A program made the translations under genes and the position numbers. The notes under the pieces were generated by a model. That model made no database searches and was not told the origin of the DNA. It saw only the letters and a list, made by a program, of their open reading frames with translations. 64,000 bases of DNA. It comes from Bacteroidales bacterium (GTDB lineage: Bacteria > Bacteroidota > Bacteroidia > Bacteroidales > Prolixibacteraceae). Within the stretch, counting starts at the first letter, position 1; every line of letters starts with the position of its first letter. The stretch is taken from assembly GCA_012719495.1 (NCBI GenBank), contig JAAYAG010000041.1:1-64000 (forward strand), read 5' to 3'. Positions 61,813 to 64,000 of the stretch are shown in pieces.

Positions 61813-62862
61813 ATGAAAAGAGTAATTAACATACTTGTTGTTGTGGCTATCATAGCCGCTATCGTCTTCGTTCTCAGGATGAACAAGAAAGCCAACCAGC
61901 AAAAAACAGAGCTTGCCTCAATGGTATCAACCGCAGTGCCAGTACAAATAGATGTAGTTAGTGAAGAAATGTTTAGCACACAATTTACCTCAAACGGAGT
62001 TCTGGAACCCATCAGGGAGTTATCGTATGTTTCTGATGTTTCGGGCAGAATAATCTCCATAGCTGTTGAGAAGGGAACATGGGTTCAAAAAGGACAAACC
62101 CTTATCCATGTTGATGATGAGATGCTTAAAGCCGATTTCATGGCCAGCGAGGCATCGTACAAAGCCCTAAAAACCGATTTCGACCGTTTCGGGAAAGCAA
62201 AAGAAAGCGGAGGTATAAGCACCCAGCAGTTCGACAATATTTCAACACAACTAATTGCAGCCGAAAGCCGCTACCTCATTAGCAAACGCCGCTTGGCCGA
62301 TGCTACTATCAAAGCACCTATTTCAGGTTACATCAATGAACGATATGTTGAAATTGGGGCATACCTCAATCCCGGGGCACGGCTTTTTGATATTGTCGAC
62401 GATTCGCAACTAAAACTTAAATGCAATGTAAGCGAATCACAGATTTTAAAAATCACAAAAGGCCAAGAAGTTACCCTTAAAAGCGATGCTTTCCCCGGGC
62501 AAGTTTTCTCGGGCACAATTACATTTGTTGGTAAAAAGTCGGGAGCAGGACTCAGCTATCCTATTGAAATTATCATCAAGGATAAGAAGGAGTTAATGGC
62601 AGGTGTTTATGTTACTGCTCAATTCGAGTCAGGAACCAAACAAACCGGCATACTTATTCCAAGAAATGCAGTTAGCGGAAGTGTAAAATCGGCCAGCGTA
62701 TATGTAATAAAAAACAGCATTGCACAACATCGCGATATCGTAATTGGCAATATGGTTGGCACCAGGGTAGAAGTAACCCAAGGGCTTCAGGCCGGTGATA
62801 GCATTGTAGTAGCCGGACTTATCGACGTAGCTGATGGCGTTAAAGTGGTAAACAGAAAATAA
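61813..62862 (+). CDS. RND efflux periplasmic adaptor (MFP)
   Basis: A 349-residue membrane-fusion protein. N-terminal anchor (INILVVVAIIAAIVFVLRM), barrel-sandwich hybrid (SDVSGRIISIAVEKGTWVQK, GQTLIHVDDEML), short helical hairpin (about 105-150), second lipoyl half (DATIKAPISGYINERYVEIG), beta-barrel (GQEVTLKSDAFPGQVFSGTI) and membrane-proximal domain (GILIPRNAVSGS). It joins TolC to the RND pump. Seven bases separate it from the RND gene. Confidence 0.94.
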   Translation: MKRVINILVVVAIIAAIVFVLRMNKKANQQKTELASMVSTAVPVQIDVVSEEMFSTQFTSNGVLEPIRELSYVSDVSGRIISIAVEKGTWVQKGQTLIHVDDEMLKADFMASEASYKALKTDFDRFGKAKESGGISTQQFDNISTQLIAAESRYLISKRRLADATIKAPISGYINERYVEIGAYLNPGARLFDIVDDSQLKLKCNVSESQILKITKGQEVTLKSDAFPGQVFSGTITFVGKKSGAGLSYPIEIIIKDKKELMAGVYVTAQFESGTKQTGILIPRNAVSGSVKSASVYVIKNSIAQHRDIVIGNMVGTRVEVTQGLQAGDSIVVAGLIDVADGVKVVNRK

Positions 62863-62869
62863 TAAAGCA

Positions 62870-64000
62870 ATGAAAATATCCGAGATATCAATAAAGCGGC
62901 CGATATACGTAATAGTACTTTTTGCCGTGCTCACCTTGCTTGGCTATATAGGCTTCCGTAGTCTTAGCGCCGAGCTGATGCCAAAGTTCACCCCGCCGGT
63001 TATCAATGTTCAGGTGGTGTACCCCGGAGCATCGCCCCTCGAAGTTGAGAACTCGCTGACAAGAAAACTGGAAAATGCAATCTCGAGCATGGAGGGCATT
63101 GACCAGATACAGTCATTTTCTTTCGAAGGAATGTCGATGCTTTTCGTCTCTTTTAAATATGGTACCGATATCGACAAGTCGATTACCAATGCCCAAAACC
63201 TTGTTGCATCGAAGATGATGGAGTTGCCGCGCGACATACTCTCGCCCACCATCAACAAGGTAACCGTCGACGATAAGCCAATCATTACCATAGCAGCCAC
63301 CTCAAACCTCGAGGCAACAGCGTTTTACGACCTGATGGACAAGCGTATCCTTCCCGACATCAATGGGATAAAAGGAGTAGCCAAAGTGAGCATGACAGGC
63401 GGCCAGGCCCGCGAAATACAAGTTAACCTCAACATGGTCAAGATGCAGGCACTAGGTATTACCCCAATTCAGATTCAGGGTATCATCAGGGCATCAAACC
63501 TCGATTTCCCGACAGGGAGCCTTAAAAGCCCCGAAACATCGACCATCGTGCGCCTATCGGGTAAGCTTGGGAGCATTGAAGAAATCAGGAATCTGGTGAT
63601 CAACACGCTTCCAACAGGAAGCCAGATCAGGTTAAAAGATGTGGCCGAGATATCAGATGCAATAAAAGACCCCACCTCGTTAGCTCGAGTCAACGGGCAG
63701 GAAGCACTCTTGGTGAACCTGCTCAAGCAGGGCGATGCCAACGCTATTGATGTTAGTGATATGGTAAGAGAACGCATCACAGAACTCGAAAGCGAGTATT
63801 CGGATGAAGGGTTAAAGATGGAAATTGCACAAGACTCAACCGACTTTACCAGGCAATCGATAAACTCTGTCTTAAGTGACCTTTTAATGATTGTAATACT
63901 GGTTACGTTGGTGATGTTGTTCTTCCTGCATAGCATAAGAAACGCAGTAATCGTTATGACCGTAGTTCCGATATCACTCATTTCCACATTCATAGGAATG
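62870..64000 (+). CDS. RND efflux permease, AcrB/HAE1 type, 3' end beyond window
   Basis: The first 377 residues of an inner-membrane efflux pump. After MKISEISIKRPIYVIVLFAV (first membrane span) come the porter domain blocks MPKFTPPVINVQVVYPGASP, ENSLTRKLENAISSMEGIDQ and SFKYGTDIDKSITNAQN. The second span region begins VLSDLLMIVILVTLVMLFFL. Intact ACR_tran members have about 1000-1050 residues, so two-thirds lie beyond base 64000. Start ATG 62870 fits the adaptor's end and the family start. The exported compound is unknown. Confidence 0.95.
   Translation, partial: MKISEISIKRPIYVIVLFAVLTLLGYIGFRSLSAELMPKFTPPVINVQVVYPGASPLEVENSLTRKLENAISSMEGIDQIQSFSFEGMSMLFVSFKYGTDIDKSITNAQNLVASKMMELPRDILSPTINKVTVDDKPIITIAATSNLEATAFYDLMDKRILPDINGIKGVAKVSMTGGQAREIQVNLNMVKMQALGITPIQIQGIIRASNLDFPTGSLKSPETSTIVRLSGKLGSIEEIRNLVINTLPTGSQIRLKDVAEISDAIKDPTSLARVNGQEALLVNLLKQGDANAIDVSDMVRERITELESEYSDEGLKMEIAQDSTDFTRQSINSVLSDLLMIVILVTLVMLFFLHSIRNAVIVMTVVPISLISTFIGM

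Noticed and set aside
1-64000. CRISPR arrays, rRNA, tRNA and insertion sequences
   Set aside because: I looked for spaced direct repeats, cloverleaf-like ends with CCA or GG-TTCGA patterns, and transposase motifs, and saw none that I could support.

Overview
The window comes from a member of the Bacteroidota, probably the Bacteroidales/Marinilabiliales branch. The signs are: candidate promoters of the Bacteroidota type (TAnnTTTG at -7, TTG about 19-22 bases upstream), a hybrid two-component regulator fused to an AraC domain, a type IX secretion C-terminal signal, lipoproteins on surface glycan enzymes, and families typical of the phylum (DUF6057, DUF4301, DUF5989). Base composition is moderately A+T-rich. 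I found no rRNA, tRNA, CRISPR array or intact insertion sequence.

Layout. 1-2401: 5' part of an AddB/RecB-like PD-(D/E)XK nuclease gene, cut by the window edge. 2765-12116: eight co-directional minus-strand genes. Transcription order is SGNH hydrolase with TPRs, carbamoyltransferase, DUF5989, SxtJ-like protein, DUF6057 membrane protein, PD40-type lipoprotein with a haem-binding motif, KdsD/GutQ-like SIS isomerase, isochorismatase-like hydrolase. The first four resemble the carbamoyltransferase/SxtJ/SxtK arrangement known from saxitoxin clusters, and the set may modify or monitor an envelope glycan. 12452-15087: divergent GH5 endoglucanase/mannanase and CE2-type acetylesterase. 15130-29515: mostly housekeeping genes (radical SAM, DUF4301-TPR-aroE, TM2 protein, thioredoxin, SIMPL, MFS, tricorn protease, M50-like protein, PiT phosphate transporter with its DUF47 partner).

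29860-44447 is a beta-mannan utilisation locus. The minus-strand operon GH26 mannanase, GH130 mannosylglucose phosphorylase, cellobiose 2-epimerase and GPH symporter matches the pathway described in Bacteroides fragilis. The divergent plus strand carries a second GH26, a CBM35-GH26 with a type IX signal, an acetylesterase and the hybrid regulator. No SusC/SusD pair is present in the window. 44520-48199 holds YggS, a dihydroorotate-dehydrogenase-like protein, an SDR and a BASS-type transporter.

48359-56944 is a defence island on the minus strand: type I restriction-modification (hsdR, rhuM, hsdM, hsdS), then a toxin-antitoxin-SecB-like chaperone (TAC) operon. The toxin frame has an in-frame TAA at codon 25. 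hsdS carries a REP-like palindrome inserted in frame between its two halves, and a related element lies in the intergenic space at the island's left edge. 57253-59519: LuxR-type regulator, OsmC and cysteine synthase. 59823-64000: TetR regulator followed by a TolC/adaptor/RND efflux operon, truncated at the right edge.
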